Shown here one piece after another: positions 50,201-59,550 of a stretch of DNA of 64,000 nucleotides (position 1 is the first letter of the stretch; each line of letters opens with the position of its first letter). Under the pieces are notes generated by a model. It was given only the letters and a program-made list of their open reading frames with translations. It was not told the DNA's origin and made no database searches. Origin of the DNA: Corythucha ciliata (taxonomy: Eukaryota > Arthropoda > Insecta > Hemiptera > Tingidae); NCBI GenBank assembly GCA_038030265.1, contig CM075939.1, forward strand, positions 5,375,253-5,439,252, read 5' to 3'. A program made the translations under genes and the position numbers.

Positions 50201-50631
50201 AACTACTAGTCCAGTTCCTCGATCGTAAACTGTTCTCTTCGAAACTCGACTCACTCCTACCCCTAAATATCAGGAAAATAACAAATTTTATTATTATAAA
50301 CATTCAAAAATACATATATTTTTCGTTATACTTCGACTGAGAGTAAGATGAAAGAGCTGGCGTCGACACCGTGAGTTCATCTTTTTTCAGTTGTGTGTCT
50401 TGCTCTTTATTTCTATTTCCATGCTCTTTATAGTCTCTGAAAAGGAAAGAGTCCGAGTTGGATGCGGGTTGGTGGGAGGGGGGGGGGTGTCAGTATGAAA
50501 ATAATAGAGCGTGGAAACGTGTTAGATGCTCACCTGAAACATCTTTTGCACCTCCCGGGCCACCGCACTTGCGGATGAAATCCGAGAGGGCAGAGAGGGT
50601 CACCTTTCGATGAAGGTTTGACGTGTTGCAT
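26319..50631 (-). CDS. MTCL-like: MTCL/SOGA-family microtubule crosslinking factor, 43 coding exons
   Basis: Minus-strand gene of about 1,953 codons, close to vertebrate MTCL1. Family hallmarks in order: LRRLASSDTISSRTSASE then VLKLQQKLNE (residues about 275-305); KNCRILSFKLRKAERK (about 393-408); two EEE/EQE-A-x-LR blocks followed by acidic heptads; KNRR-type LRMKTQDLEQENDKL; and a C-terminal coiled coil with WEVKLSELNSKLNE and RDLRQTLFE, ending in a Ser-rich, basic tail with KKKKLGIFGKLKKLTKSRS. The family crosslinks and stabilises non-centrosomal microtubules; cytosolic. Splice phases agree at all junctions but one: exon 29 (32812-32927) has one extra base and an in-frame TGA. Three introns are 3.5-6.3 kb and full of minisatellites; nearly all others are 54-100 nt. 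The frame is open to the 5' edge of the first exon, so the true start may lie upstream. Confidence 0.85.
29485..29925 (-). repeat. Family B units, reverse, in MTCL-like intron 29
   Basis: Units like CCAATTTCACGGTTTTTGCT and CCAATTTCGTGGG with interspersed G and C runs (about 29737, 29831). Confidence 0.55.
29930..32590 (-). repeat. Family A reverse array, 2.66 kb, filling MTCL-like intron 29
   Basis: About 85-90 degenerate units (TTTCTCAATTTTAGCCGCGA followed by ATTAGCG). It makes up most of the 3.5-kb intron between exons 29 and 30. Confidence 0.85.
32812..34119 (-). CDS. MTCL-like gene, exons 24-29, with a frameshift at the end
   Basis: Exons: 34119-33991, 33932-33819, 33600-33580 (21-nt microexon DASVDES), 33337-33196, 33125-32999, 32927-32812. 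All are coiled-coil forming except the microexon. In exon 29 the frame is clear (…KNEIELEELEEEMKEM…) until the last bases, where CTTAAAATTTGAG|GTAAGC gives a TGA stop and leaves phase 1, though exon 30 needs phase 0. Removing one base from the A/T run would repair both. It is either an assembly error at a homopolymer or a real lesion. Confidence 0.8.
33580..33600 (-). other. 21-nt microexon of the MTCL-like gene
   Basis: TTTTTAAAG|21 nt|GTAGGTTG, phase 0 in and out, encoding DASVDES. It breaks the coiled coil between exons 25 and 27 and can be skipped without changing frame, so it could be alternatively spliced. Confidence 0.55.
34120..35020. other. Intron 23 sequence, no separate gene seen
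   Basis: Largely unique DNA with C/G runs (about 34191 and 34588) and open frames on the minus strand that do not resemble any family. Confidence 0.35.
35021..35735. repeat. Mixed family B and A units in intron 23
   Basis: 35.02-35.23 kb carries GAGTCAAA/GAGCCAA-type family B units. 35.31-35.50 kb carries forward family A units (GCTAATTCGCGGCC). Confidence 0.5.
35740..36465 (+). repeat. 17-bp tandem repeat array
   Basis: Units close to AAAGCTCCAACCACAGC. A nearly perfect core at about 36207-36345 has eight copies of the AAAGGTCCAACCACAGC variant. Because 17 is not a multiple of three, several frames on both strands stay open across it; these are not genes. Confidence 0.9.
36485..37060 (-). 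repeat. Reverse family C then reverse family B units
   Basis: 36485-36720 has TTTTTAGGGCACGAATC-type units; 36830-37060 has CCAATAAAACTCAATTTCGT-type units. Confidence 0.5.
37070..38860 (+). repeat. Family B minisatellite, forward, 1.8 kb
   Basis: About 55-60 units close to GAGCCAGACCCGTGAAAATG with GTTTTTTTAGC spacers. It is the main block of the 5.4-kb intron 23. Confidence 0.85.
39130..39430 (-). repeat. Family B units, reverse
   Basis: CCCAATTTTACGATTTCAGC and CTCACTAAAAATAGCC-type units just downstream of exon 23. Confidence 0.5.
39479..41931 (-). CDS. MTCL-like gene, exons 13-23 (central coiled coil)
   Basis: Exons: 41931-41841, 41632-41517, 41442-41257, 41184-41094, 40993-40761, 40705-40610, 40547-40193, 40122-39991, 39928-39861, 39797-39672, 39604-39479. 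Exons 13-17 carry the family blocks AANLRKKSSRVEDDNE, ELSEQEAAVLRRKVEDLE and VLEEEMSELRLKVIEKE. Exon 19 has FYVKRTPKKPTDITTKLQL, then DDLECEIGEI. Exons 20-23 are almost pure Lys/Glu heptads. The exon 16/17 junction is the least certain: the phase-consistent choice uses donor 41093 and acceptor 40994, while a stronger-looking donor at 41100 would not fit. Confidence 0.85.
41980..42815. other. Intron 12, proximal part: spacer with a G10 run
   Basis: 42.03-42.23 kb has irregular AAATAGCAAGTTT-type repeats. 42.24-42.5 kb is GC-richer unique sequence after a G10-G11 run (about 42248). No gene is supported. Confidence 0.35.
42816..43610 (+). repeat. Family B minisatellite, forward, in intron 12
   Basis: TTTTAGTGAGCCAGACTCGC and GCGAAAATAGGTTTTTAGC-type units. 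Confidence 0.75.
43611..45020 (+). repeat. Family A array, forward, in intron 12
   Basis: About 45 units (GCTAATTCGCGGCTAAAATT type). It ends where reverse-orientation units begin at about 45.04 kb. Confidence 0.8.
45035..45400 (-). repeat. Family A array, reverse, in intron 12
   Basis: TTTTAGCCATGGATTCGCG and CATTTTAACCACGAATTAGC units; opposite to the arrays on both sides. Confidence 0.7.
45405..46120 (+). repeat. Family A array, forward, in intron 12
   Basis: Units such as GCTGCTAAAATTGTGGAAAA. A sub-segment with CTAAAATTAGGAGAAAGGC and TTTTCAGCTCAAATTGAG is repeated about 240 bp later (45.64 and 45.88 kb). Confidence 0.75.
46195..47410 (-). repeat. Family A array, reverse, interrupted by a tRNA-like unit
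   Basis: Reverse units on both sides of the tRNA-containing insert at about 46940-47150. The array begins next to CCCCCCTCTAGATCCGGCTCTG, which looks like the far end of a CAGTGGCGGATCTA-type element. Confidence 0.75.
47023..47094 (-). tRNA. tRNA-Thr-like gene, anticodon AGT (degenerate)
   Basis: 72-nt cloverleaf: A box TGGCGCAATTGGC, five-base anticodon stem with a closing T-G, loop with AGT at 47059-47061, B box GGTTCAAATCC. The acceptor stem has two mismatches, so function is doubtful. The D-arm and body resemble animal tRNA-Arg more than tRNA-Thr (from memory). It lies inside intron 12 of the MTCL-like gene, on the same strand. Confidence 0.55.
47741..48028 (-). CDS. Candidate alternative last exon with QT/TQT motifs
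   Basis: After an AG at 48029-48030 the minus strand is open for 95 codons to TGA (47741-47743). It encodes TDQSVQTVD, SRATQTDA and TLVQTSVEP, then a hydrophobic/aromatic stretch and a basic tail (GKKKKTKRK). Exon 12 exits in phase 0 and this block is open in phase 0, so it could end a short isoform of about 640 residues. Vertebrate MTCL proteins have similar QT/TQT repeats near their C terminus; TQT is also the core of dynein light chain LC8 binding sites. Against it: the acceptor has a poor pyrimidine tract and no AATAAA follows closely. If used as an internal exon (donor ATAG|GTAAAA) it would shift the frame into exon 13. Confidence 0.4.
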   Translation of the reverse strand, partial: EHLTVTLNRVNVTDQSVQTVDLRPTHRESRATQTDAVVAPCKKRFVDTLVQTSVEPTKLAFPTPFSRATSFPFVRLSPLEMLFLPIGKKKKTKRK

Positions 50632-50647
50632 TTCGCATTTAAGAATG
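48220..50647 (-). CDS. MTCL-like gene, exons 1-12 (N terminus, first coiled coil)
   Basis: Exons: 50647-50534 (ATG at 50631), 50436-50332, 50262-50152, 50090-49966, 49902-49760, 49685-49539, 49469-49332, 49259-48988, 48919-48775, 48699-48622, 48550-48407, 48348-48220. Introns 58-97 nt. Residues 14-31 form CPLGFHPQVRWPGRCKRC, a Cys/His cluster (C14, C28, C31, plus H19 and H38) that I do not know from vertebrate MTCL. Residues about 35-270 are Ser/Thr-rich and probably disordered. The coiled coil starts in exon 7 (49469). Exon 12 exits in phase 0 after a run of Glu and joins cleanly to exon 13. Confidence 0.85.
50534..50647 (-). other. N-terminal Cys/His motif of the MTCL-like protein (C-x13-C-x2-C)
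   Basis: CPLGFHPQVRWPGRCKRCF followed by RDYKEH across the exon 1/2 junction. Spacing C-x13-C-x2-C with nearby His suggests a small metal-binding or structural module. The acceptor (TTATTACAG) before this exon shows a further 5' exon upstream that I could not place. Confidence 0.5.
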
Positions 50648-50789
50648 CTGTAATAAACAAACCAAAAAAAAATTTTTTTAATTGGACAATTTCACGTATC
50701 GTTACTTTTTTAAGTTGATTTGTGGCATAGAAGAGCCGTTATAGAACAGACATCCTGGCTGGCTACTCCCCCACCGTTAAAACAGATAA

Positions 50790-53700
50790 ATTGACTATAA
50801 CTCGTGCTCTAAAAATGGCAAACATTGACGAGATTCACACCTCAAAATGAAAAACTGACGATTCACGACTTGAAAATTGTCAAACTGGCGATCCTTGCCC
50901 TAAAAATAGCCAAACTGGAAATTCACGACCTAATAATTGCAAAATGATGACCGTTCGTACCCTGTAAATGGATTGACGAACTAGTAACTGAAGATAGAAA
51001 ACTGGCTAATAAACAGACGATTCGTGCCTTATAAATAAATTGCTATTATTAACAATTTTTTCCAAAAAAAATAAGCAAAGGCAGACAATTTGGGCTGGGG
51101 GAAAAATGGCCAAACTGATCTTTCATGCGCCTTTATAAAGACCTAAATATTGGCAATTCCGGGCCCTAAATTGACCCTTTTGATGGGAAAAATGGCACTA
51201 AAGGCACCTTGAAAATGAAAAAATTGACGATTTTTTGCAAATGAAAATTCGCGCCTTTAAAATGGCCAATAACTGACCACTTGGACCTTGAAATTGGCTT
51301 AACTGTCAAATCGTGTCCTGGAAAATAGACGAACGCATTATTCACGACCCACAAATGATCCGTATTGACAATTTTTGAGTCTTAAAAATATCCGGACGCG
51401 TCATTCACGCCCTAAAAGTGCGGCTGAAATTACTCGCTACACGATTTAAAAAAATGTCTCAACAGACGATTCGCGCCTTGAAAGTGCTTAAAATTGCGAT
51501 GATTCGTGCTCTTAAAATGGCCCTAACTGACCATTTCGCAGTCCCACTCTGATGAAAATGTCCAAAGACCATCGCCACCCCCTTTAAAACGGCTAAATAA
51601 TGGGCAACTTTTAAAATTAACCAAACGAGGGCAATGCAGCGTCCAAGAAACAAGAAATAGCTAAACTGACGATTTGCGCTCTTTTCAATTGGCTAACCCG
51701 ACCATTTGGACTTCAAGTTTCGGTTAAACAGACCAAATCGCGTCTTTAAAAAGAGCTAGTAATTATATTGGCGATTCTGTGCTTTAGTATGACTCTTCTG
51801 ATGGTTATTTCCGCTCTAAAAATGGCAAAAATGACTCAATGGGCACCTTGAAAAAAAAGTAGACAAACTGACGATTTGTGTCAAAAATTAGTAAAAATGA
51901 CGGCTCGTGCTTTTGAAATGGCTAATTTTAACCGGACGGTCCCTAAAATTGACTAAACTGACGAACCGTCCCTGAAAATATAGTCAAACTGGTTATTACA
52001 TTCACGACAGTGTGCGGCTTAAATTGATGGCCAAATCACTGACAATTTGCGGCTTCGAAACACTTAAAACTTACGATTCGTGGCCTTGTAAATGGCAAAT
52101 CAGATAATTCGCACTAAAAAAATAGCCAAACAAGTGATTCCCATGCACTCTAAATATTTCCAAACTGACAATTTTCTCCCTGAAAATGCCTGAACAGGTG
52201 ATGCCCCTTCTGTGGTCCAAAAGTGGCAAAATCGATCATTCGCACACAGAAAATGCCCAAAGAAACCATTAACACCTTGGCTTGACGTACTATTCACTTA
52301 TTACGTCCCATAAAGGGCAAAACCGACTAAAAATTGGCGCCCTAGAAATAGCCAAACTGGGAACTTAATTCGGCAAAACTGACTGCCATTAGTTTTGAGT
52401 CAGAAATATGTGCTCTAAAAACAAAAAACAAAAAAAAAACTGACAATTTGAGCCTTGAAAAATACCCACACAGACGATTCTTTCCGTGAAAATGGCCCTA
52501 AAATTGGCATATCTAACTCACTTGGCCCTAAAAATTGGAAAACTGATGGTTCGCGCCTTGAAAATGTCTAAACTGCCGATTTAATTGTGCGCTAAATATA
52601 GTCAAACTCTCTATTCACGCCTCGAAATTGGCAAAAATCACGCTCAAAACACGGAAAATGGCTAAATACTGACGGTTCGCACCTTGAAAATGTCTAAAAG
52701 AGACGCGATATTCGCGCCCTGATGAAAATGGCACATATGCGCATATATTTGCGCTCTAAAAATTAGCTAGACCGACCAATTTCGCACCTCGAAAATGGAT
52801 AAAGTGACAATTCGTGCCCTAAAATTGTGCAAATCCCTTCACTTGGCACTAAAAATTGAGAAATTGATGATTCACACCAATGTGAGAATGACACTAAATG
52901 GTAAATGAGTACTAGTTAAGGCTAAACTATGGCTATTCGCGCCATAAAATAGTAAAAAACTGATTTAGTTGACCCTAAGCAATGAGTTGAACTGATGATT
53001 CACACCTAAACGATTAATTGTGTCCTAAAAATAACCAAACTGGCTGTTAGCACACCCTGAAATTGGCAAATCCGTGTATCAATTGGCTCAGTTAAAAAAG
53101 GCGAAATTCGTGCCCTGAAAATGGCAAACCAACCACATTCGTGCCCCAAAAACGCTAAACTGACGATTTTTATCCCTTGAAAATTTCTAAACTGATGGTG
53201 GATAGGCGAACCGGCTATTCACGTCCTAAAATTAGCAAATCTGACTCAATTGGTCCTTTATGAATGGTCAAACTGGGCCATGTTCGCACCTTAAAATTCC
53301 CCAACTGACAATTCGTGCCCTAAAATTTACTAATCCAACTCAATCGGCCCTCAAAATGGGAATACATTGACGATTCGAGCAATGAAAGTGTCAAAACTGA
53401 TGATATTTGTGCTGGGAAAATGGAATTATTCACGCTCTAGTATTGGCAAAATTAACCTAATTGGTCATTCGATCCTTTAAAATTGTTTAACTAACGCGAT
53501 TCATTGAAAAATAACTGAAACGCCATTGAAATGGGGCAGACTGATAACAATAAATTGGCGTTCTCAAAGATGTCCGCATTCACGCCCTACAAATGGCGTA
53601 ATGGAAAATGGCGAAAAGGATCATCAGCGTCCATATTTATGTATAATATGGTCAACCGCGAATGGTCAATGACGAATTCGCGCCCTTAATGGATTAATTT
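50790..53700 (+). repeat. Family C minisatellite, forward, 2.9 kb
   Basis: About 95 degenerate units of about 30 bp (AAACTGACGATTCGTGCCCT then AAAAATGGCC). It lies directly upstream of the first identified exon of the MTCL-like gene and must contain or precede its missing 5' exon. Confidence 0.85.
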
Positions 53701-53936
53701 ACACTGTTCTACGCCCGATACACGGAGCATTCGTTCCCGAGCACCGTCTTCACGTTACGTTACCAAAATGGGAGGTGCGAGTGGTCCTTTTTCCGTGAAT
53801 ATTACCTCTACAGATTGGAGAGACCATAAAGATGGCGTATTGCCGTACTCGTGCTGTATAGTTCCTTTTATTGCCCCCAAACCAGACTTAACCAGACTCC
53901 CCCTGTTGAAGCCAACCTCACCACGGCTCACTCCTA

Positions 53937-54460
53937 ACAGTGACGAAAAGTACTTTTCGCTTGACCTACGGAGAAAGTGGCTATTTTCACCATGGCAACC
54001 TCACCACGAAGTAATAAACACTTTAATCTCTGCAGCGTGTTATTTGCTTACTTTACGTCACGGAGTGAACAAAAGTACTTTACGTCACTAATAGGAGTGA
54101 TGTAAAGTACTTTCCGTCACTGTTAGGATAGTAACGTGTTTGGAGTGAGTCGCGTGGTGAAGTGCCACACATTTGGTCGGTCAAGCGAAAAATAGCGTTT
54201 GCAACTCGTGAGGAGCGTCTTTACGCTCTCGTTGTTAGTAATTAGCAAACACTCAGCAACGCCTCGATCGTCATAAACACAACTCGCGCGTAAAGTGACG
54301 CTTTTCTCACTCGTTGTGAAATTATTACATCACTCCTAACCTCCTTGTTCATTCCTTGACAAATAGCGAGCAAATAACAGGCTGAGATTAAAGTGTTTCT
54401 TTCGTGGTGAGGTTGCCATTGTGAAAATAGCCACTTTCTCCTTATAGGTCAAGCGAAAAT
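53937..54460. mobile_element. MITE-like repeat, copy 2, with terminal inverted repeats
   Basis: Left arm 53957-54050 (CGCTTGACCTACGGAGAAAG, TGGCTATTTTCACCATGGCA, AACACTTTAATCTC) is mirrored by the right arm at 54370-54456 (GTGAGGTTGCCATTGTGAAA). Arms are about 85-90 bp, the whole about 500 bp, with AGTACTTT/TGACGT satellite units inside. The flanks are minisatellite. No protein is encoded. Confidence 0.8.
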
Positions 54461-54840
54461 GAATAAACGCTAATTCGCGGCAAAATCTAGAAAATGTCAT
54501 TTCGCTCTTTCTGGAGCCAACTTCGTGGATGACAAAATGGGCAAATTAATGGAATTAATGGCCAGAAGCGAGGAAATTCGTTAATTCGCGGCTAACATTG
54601 ATTAAAAGCGCTAATGTAGTACGTGGTAAAAGTGGAGGTAAGGCGCTGCTGATTCTCTCGTTTAAAATAGAGAAAAGTCATTCATTCGCATTTTAAAATA
54701 TAAAAATAAGCGCTTATTCGTTGCTAAAATTGACAATCCATTATTTCTCGATTCAATTTTATGACGAAAATTGAGAAAAAGATCTATTTTTGTGGCAAAA
54801 ATAAAGAAAAAGCGCCAAATCGCGACTGAAATTGATAAAA
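54461..54840 (+). repeat. Family A units, forward
   Basis: CGCTAATTCGCGGCAAAATC-type units directly abutting the MITE-like element. Confidence 0.65.
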
Positions 54841-54939
54841 GTTGGTCATGCAAAGCTACATTTGAGTTGCACATGCTGCACAAGCAATTGGACCGGTTGA
54901 TTGTTAATTTATTACCATCTTAGCAAACTCGGTCATGAA

Positions 54940-55230
54940 GTTTTTTTCACTACCCGGATTGAACAAACGCTGATGGGCTCATATAGGAGCAATTTCGACA
55001 TCTCGCTCCTTTATAAACGAAATTTCATAGGTTTGGCCATGTCAAAGCCCAAATTTTGTGGGTTAATGGATATTAAGAACCCAACTTTGCGTGTTTTACT
55101 TTACTCTCAGGTTCCCAAGGTAGACCCACTCAAAAATCCAATATCAACGCGGTTGACTCTTTTAAAGAAAAACAATTTCGCGTACCTACTTGGGGTCATA
55201 AACAACAAATTCAAAGTGTGAATTTATAAT
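54940..55230 (-). repeat. Family B units, reverse
   Basis: CATGTCAAAGCCCAAATTTT and CCCACTCAAAAATCC-type units. Confidence 0.5.
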
Positions 55231-55314
55231 ATGCCAGTGAATTTATAAAATTTCACCTCTCCCACCCTCCGCCAACGACAAAATCATTGCCAGGCAACTT
55301 TGTAACACATTTTA

Positions 55315-56234
55315 ATGGACAAGAGTGTCAGCCACAACGTCAGCAAACGTTCTCGCAACAGCGCAGCAACAAATTCTATCATCCACTCTCAGCCAGCAAG
55401 CCACTCTGCTCCAAACGATAACGTGAGTCAACATTTTCATTTTGAAAATTTTGATCCGAAAATAGAATCTTTCTCAATGTACAAAGAACGCCTCAACGTT
55501 TACTTTTCCACGAAAAATACTCCTGATACAGCCGACGGTTCCAAATTCAGAAGTAAACTCCTGCTACGTTTCATTCGACCTAATTACTTTCAACTTCTTA
55601 CCAACCTGTCAGCTCCTCAACATCCAATCGACTTTACGTTCGAGCAGCTACTACAAAAACTCGAAAAACATTTGACCCCAACGGAAAATGTTTACATAGA
55701 GCTCGGCACAGATTTTCCAATCGCGTCCAAAGCTCTCAGGAATCAATTGCTGACTACGTCTCGGCCTTAAAATGTCTATCAATTTCCTGCAAGTTCCACT
55801 GCCTCTCTCCCGAATGCAGCAAATCAATTGATGACACATTTTTGAGTACACAGTTCATCCGTGGACTCCACAATGTCACCATTCGTGAGAAAATTCTTCA
55901 AGTAGCGTCCAGTCAAGACACACCATTCACTTTCGAACGCACTGTACAACTTGCTTCGACATTTGAAATTTCCCAACAAAATTCTCTAGAGATGAGCCAT
56001 TCTTTGGTCAATCGTCTTTCCAAAAAAAAAAGGTCCACTAACCCTCTTCCCAATCAAAGGCCAACGTATCGTAGTCAACGTCCCACTAAATCACGTCATG
56101 ACCTTGACGCGCTTAACGTCAAAAACCGTTGTTTACGTTGTGGGAACTCCAACCACACGATTCGAGACTGCCGAGCTTTCCAAAAACCGTTCACATCGTC
56201 CCTCACACCCAAACGTCCATTTTATCAAAAATGA
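55315..56234 (+). pseudogene. Ty3/gypsy gag relic (frameshifted)
   Basis: The first frame (55315-55770) runs from Met through FDPKIESFSMYKERLNVYF and a FEQLLQKLEKHL helix. Near 55730 the frame changes, and the second frame continues with ESIADYVSALKCL, FIRGL and IREKILQ to a zinc knuckle CLRCGNSNHTIRDC (C-x2-C-x4-H-x4-C) near 56127-56168. This is the capsid plus nucleocapsid order of gypsy-type gag. The frameshift makes it non-functional. Confidence 0.8.
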
Positions 56235-56712
56235 CGCTAGTCCCGTTGGAATCGCAGCCGTGCGTTCTCACAGAATCGACGGGGAAGAAAAACCCGTAAT
56301 TTTCATCTCGAGGTCTTTGTCAAAAGCTGAACAAGCCTACTCCCAGCTTGACCGTGAAACTCTCGCCGTTTATTGGGCCGTCAGGAGACTATACCATTAT
56401 TTATTCGGTCGTAAATTCACCTTAATTTGTGACGGTAAACCATTAACCCACATCTTTGCCGCTTCCACGAAAATTCCAGTAATATCAGCTGCTCGCCTCC
56501 ATCGTTATGCTACTTTTCTCGGCGGATTTTCGTATAACGTTGAACGTAGACGCTCTGGCCTGAACTGCAACGCTGACTATTTATCCCGGTTTCCTTTGCC
56601 CCTGGATTCAGAACACGCTACCGGTGCTGAATATGACGTATCCGCTACCACAATAAAGCAGATTACATCTTCAAATTTAGTCTACGCGTCTAATAAATTC
56701 ATTCGCGTTTAA
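56226..56712 (+). pseudogene. Ty3/gypsy RNase H domain relic fused behind gag
   Basis: DASPVGIAAV (first catalytic Asp), FISRSLSKAEQAYSQLDRET (Glu region), CDGKPLTHI (usually TDHKPL; His to Gly) and CNADYLSRFP (final Asp). It follows the gag zinc knuckle within about 60 bp, so protease and reverse transcriptase have been deleted. The frame then runs into family A repeat at about 56.69 kb, where tether and integrase should be. Confidence 0.8.
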
Positions 56713-57500
56713 AATTACGAAACACGCTAATTCACAGATAAAATAGTGAAACATCGATAACTCACCAATGGTTTTGAGAAAAAACGCTAATTCGTTAGAA
56801 AACATAAATTCTTGGTTAATTCAGAACGCATGTTCTTGGTTAAATCTGGAAAAAAACGCTAGTTTGCGGGAAAGCTTAAGAATAAGTGCTAATTAACGGA
56901 TATAATTGGGGAAAATATACGACTCTAGCTGCTAAAATCACGAATTCACGGCTCAAGTAGAAAGAATCGCTAATTCCCATAAAATGGAGAAAATGCTAAT
57001 TCGCGGCTTCTGAAGATAACTTCGTGACTGAGAGTGAACAAAATCGCTAATTCAGTGCTAAATTGAGGAAAATGCGCTAATTCGCGGTTAGAATTGAAGG
57101 AAGAAAAAGGATTGAAGGAAACAAAACTCTCATTCACTAAGGCTAAGACTAAGGCTTTTTTATGGGGTTAAATAGAGAACATTTTCTAATTCACAGATAT
57201 AAATTGAGTAAATGGTGAGTTTCTGGAGGTAACTTGGTGGCTAAAATTAGAAAATACATCGCTAATTCACGTGTAACATCGCTCATTAGCGGCTGAAATC
57301 AGTAAAAACACAAACTCATTGCAAGAAAATCGCTAATTGGCGGCTGAAATGGAGACAAATCACTAAATTCGCGGCTAAAATGGATGCAGATTGCTGATTG
57401 CTGAATTGGAGTTGAGGAGAAGTGATGAAGTGCAGGGGAAAAAACACACACACACAAAACGCTAATTCGCGGCTCGTGAAGGCAACTTCACGGGAGGCCT
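56690..57500 (+). repeat. Family A array, forward
   Basis: About 25 units starting immediately after the RNase H relic. Confidence 0.8.
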
Positions 57501-58740
57501 ATCGGTGAAAGATTCTACCCGGGGGCGCCGAATGTCCGAGGCTGGCACTGCATTAAGCTGCCCCAGGGCACATTTTGGTGCAAATGGAAAACGCCATTAT
57601 ACTGTGGTTACTCGTTAGGTAACTAATGTTGTTGAAGTTATTGAACAGATCCTTAAGTGCGTTTTAATTAGAGCGTCACGCGGCCTTTTGCTAGGAAAAA
57701 AAGTGACGTGCTGGGGGGGGGGGGAGTTTTTACAACCAGGTTTATGGCCCACGACCAAAAAAGGTTGGCCGGCCCCGCTTTAAGAAACCAACAACGCCAT
57801 CTGATTGTTGATATAACGCCGATGAGCGAGCTTTAAAAAATGTGAAATTTCGAGGCTTATACTTAAGGGCCAGGGCTTCATTTGAAATTGGATGGCTATG
57901 ATGGTTTTCTAGTTTATTGTTTGCGAAGAACCAATTTTAACACTTGCCAGCCGTTTCCAAGCAGCCCAAAGATGCGTTTGCCAACATCTAGGTCTGTTCT
58001 GAGCATGCTCAGCTAGCTCAGAAGTGTCGTCTCCTGGACCATAAAAAACTTAACGCGCAGGTGCCAGACACGATCAAATGACCCGTATTTTTCATATGGT
58101 GGGCTCTCGGGCTATTTGATTTGATTCATTATTCTAGATCGGTAATGTAGATGGATAAAGATAATTACAAAATTACTATTTTTAACCGTCGCTTCATCAG
58201 ACCAGCCCTAAGATTCCAAGCTTTTTTAATCCCCATCCAGTGGATCGGTTCCATGGTTTCCTCGGGAGTATTCCTGCTGACTTTCTAGAGCTAATATTTT
58301 CACATTTCGTGGGCAGGAAGCAACTAAAAGGCATTAGAATGACCGATAAAAGAGCAAATGTTTAGTTTCTGGGTTAAGAAACTGCTCACGGGCCCGAAAG
58401 CTAAGATTCTGAGGCGACATTGTCAGATTCCTGACCGATAAAGTCGCCATTTCTGATCAAGAACTGAACAAAGTCGCAGTTTCCAGACAGATTTCGGCCC
58501 GGAGTGGTAAAATGTGCCCGATTCTGCCAGTTTTGGCGGATATTTAACCGAAACATAGTAGTTCTCTGGCTTCACTATGATTTTCTGAACTGAAATAAGC
58601 CTGAGAACCGATTCTCTCTTCCCTCTTTTATTTTGACAACCCTTTCTTTCTCCTTAAATTTTTACTTCCACATCATTTATCTCCTCCTCGATCACCAAAC
58701 ACCCTCGCCCACCCAATAGAGAGGTGTAACGGCTGCTACA
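57501..58740. other. Unique-looking spacer, no gene seen
   Basis: Includes a G11-G12 run near 57712 and CCCCGCTTTAAG-type GC-rich patches. No frame with family resemblance on either strand. Confidence 0.4.
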
Positions 58741-58931
58741 CCTTGTTTTTTTTTAAGCAAACTTTATTGCATGAGATGCATTGCAGTTAGGCTAAGATGA
58801 TAACTAAATACATTGATATAATGAATAAATCTGTCGCCGGCATTTTAATTAGTAAATTAATTAAACTGATATTATCCGGACGACGATGGAAGGGCATAGC
58901 CCAACACGATTCGAGTTTCGAGAAAAAATGG

Positions 58932-59003
58932 CTCTCCGGCGGGATTTGAACCCGCAACCTCTGGATTACCAGTCCAGCACGCTGCCATTTGCGCCACGGA
59001 GGC
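58932..59003 (-). tRNA. tRNA-Thr-like gene, anticodon GGT, copy in inverted arm
   Basis: Same body as 59218-59289: A box TGGCGCAAATGGC, anticodon GGT at 58968-58970, B box GGTTCAAATCC, run of T after the 3' end. The two outermost acceptor positions do not pair (GC against AG). Confidence 0.6.
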
Positions 59004-59217
59004 GCCTATGGGAGTCGTACTCCGAGGGATAAGCTAAGCCGAACCCCGCCTAGGTCCATTGTTTCTCGAAACTCTAGGCGCTTCTCCTGATCGGTAAACC
59101 ACGCCGAATTTAATCTTATCTAGATGTTGTTAGATTGATATACAATGGACATTGAGAAACAATGGACCTAGGCGGGGTTCGGCTTAGCTTATCCCTCGGA
59201 GTACGACTCCCATAGGC

Positions 59218-59289
59218 GCCTCCGTGGCGCAAATGGCAGCGTGCTGGACTGGTAATCCAGAGGTTGCGGGTTCAAATCCCGCCGGAGAG
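59218..59289 (+). tRNA. tRNA-Thr-like gene, anticodon GGT
   Basis: Anticodon stem CTGGA/TCCAG, anticodon GGT at 59251-59253, T arm GCGGG/CCCGC, followed by a T17 tract. Five of seven acceptor pairs form. It has the internal Pol III boxes and a terminator, so it is likely transcribed at some level. Confidence 0.65.
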
Positions 59290-59550
59290 CCATTTTTTTT
59301 TTTTTTTTTCTCGAAACTCGAATCGTGTTGGGCTATGCCCTTCCATCGTCGTCCGGATAATATCAGTTTAATTAATTTACTAATTAAAATGCCGGCGACA
59401 GATTTATTCATTATATCAATCTAACAACATCTAGATAAGATTAAATTCGGCGTGGTTTACCGATCAGGAGAAGCGCCTAGAGTTTCGAGAAACAATGGAC
59501 CTAGGCGGGGTTCGGCTTAGCTTATCCCTCGGAGTACGACTCCCATAGGC

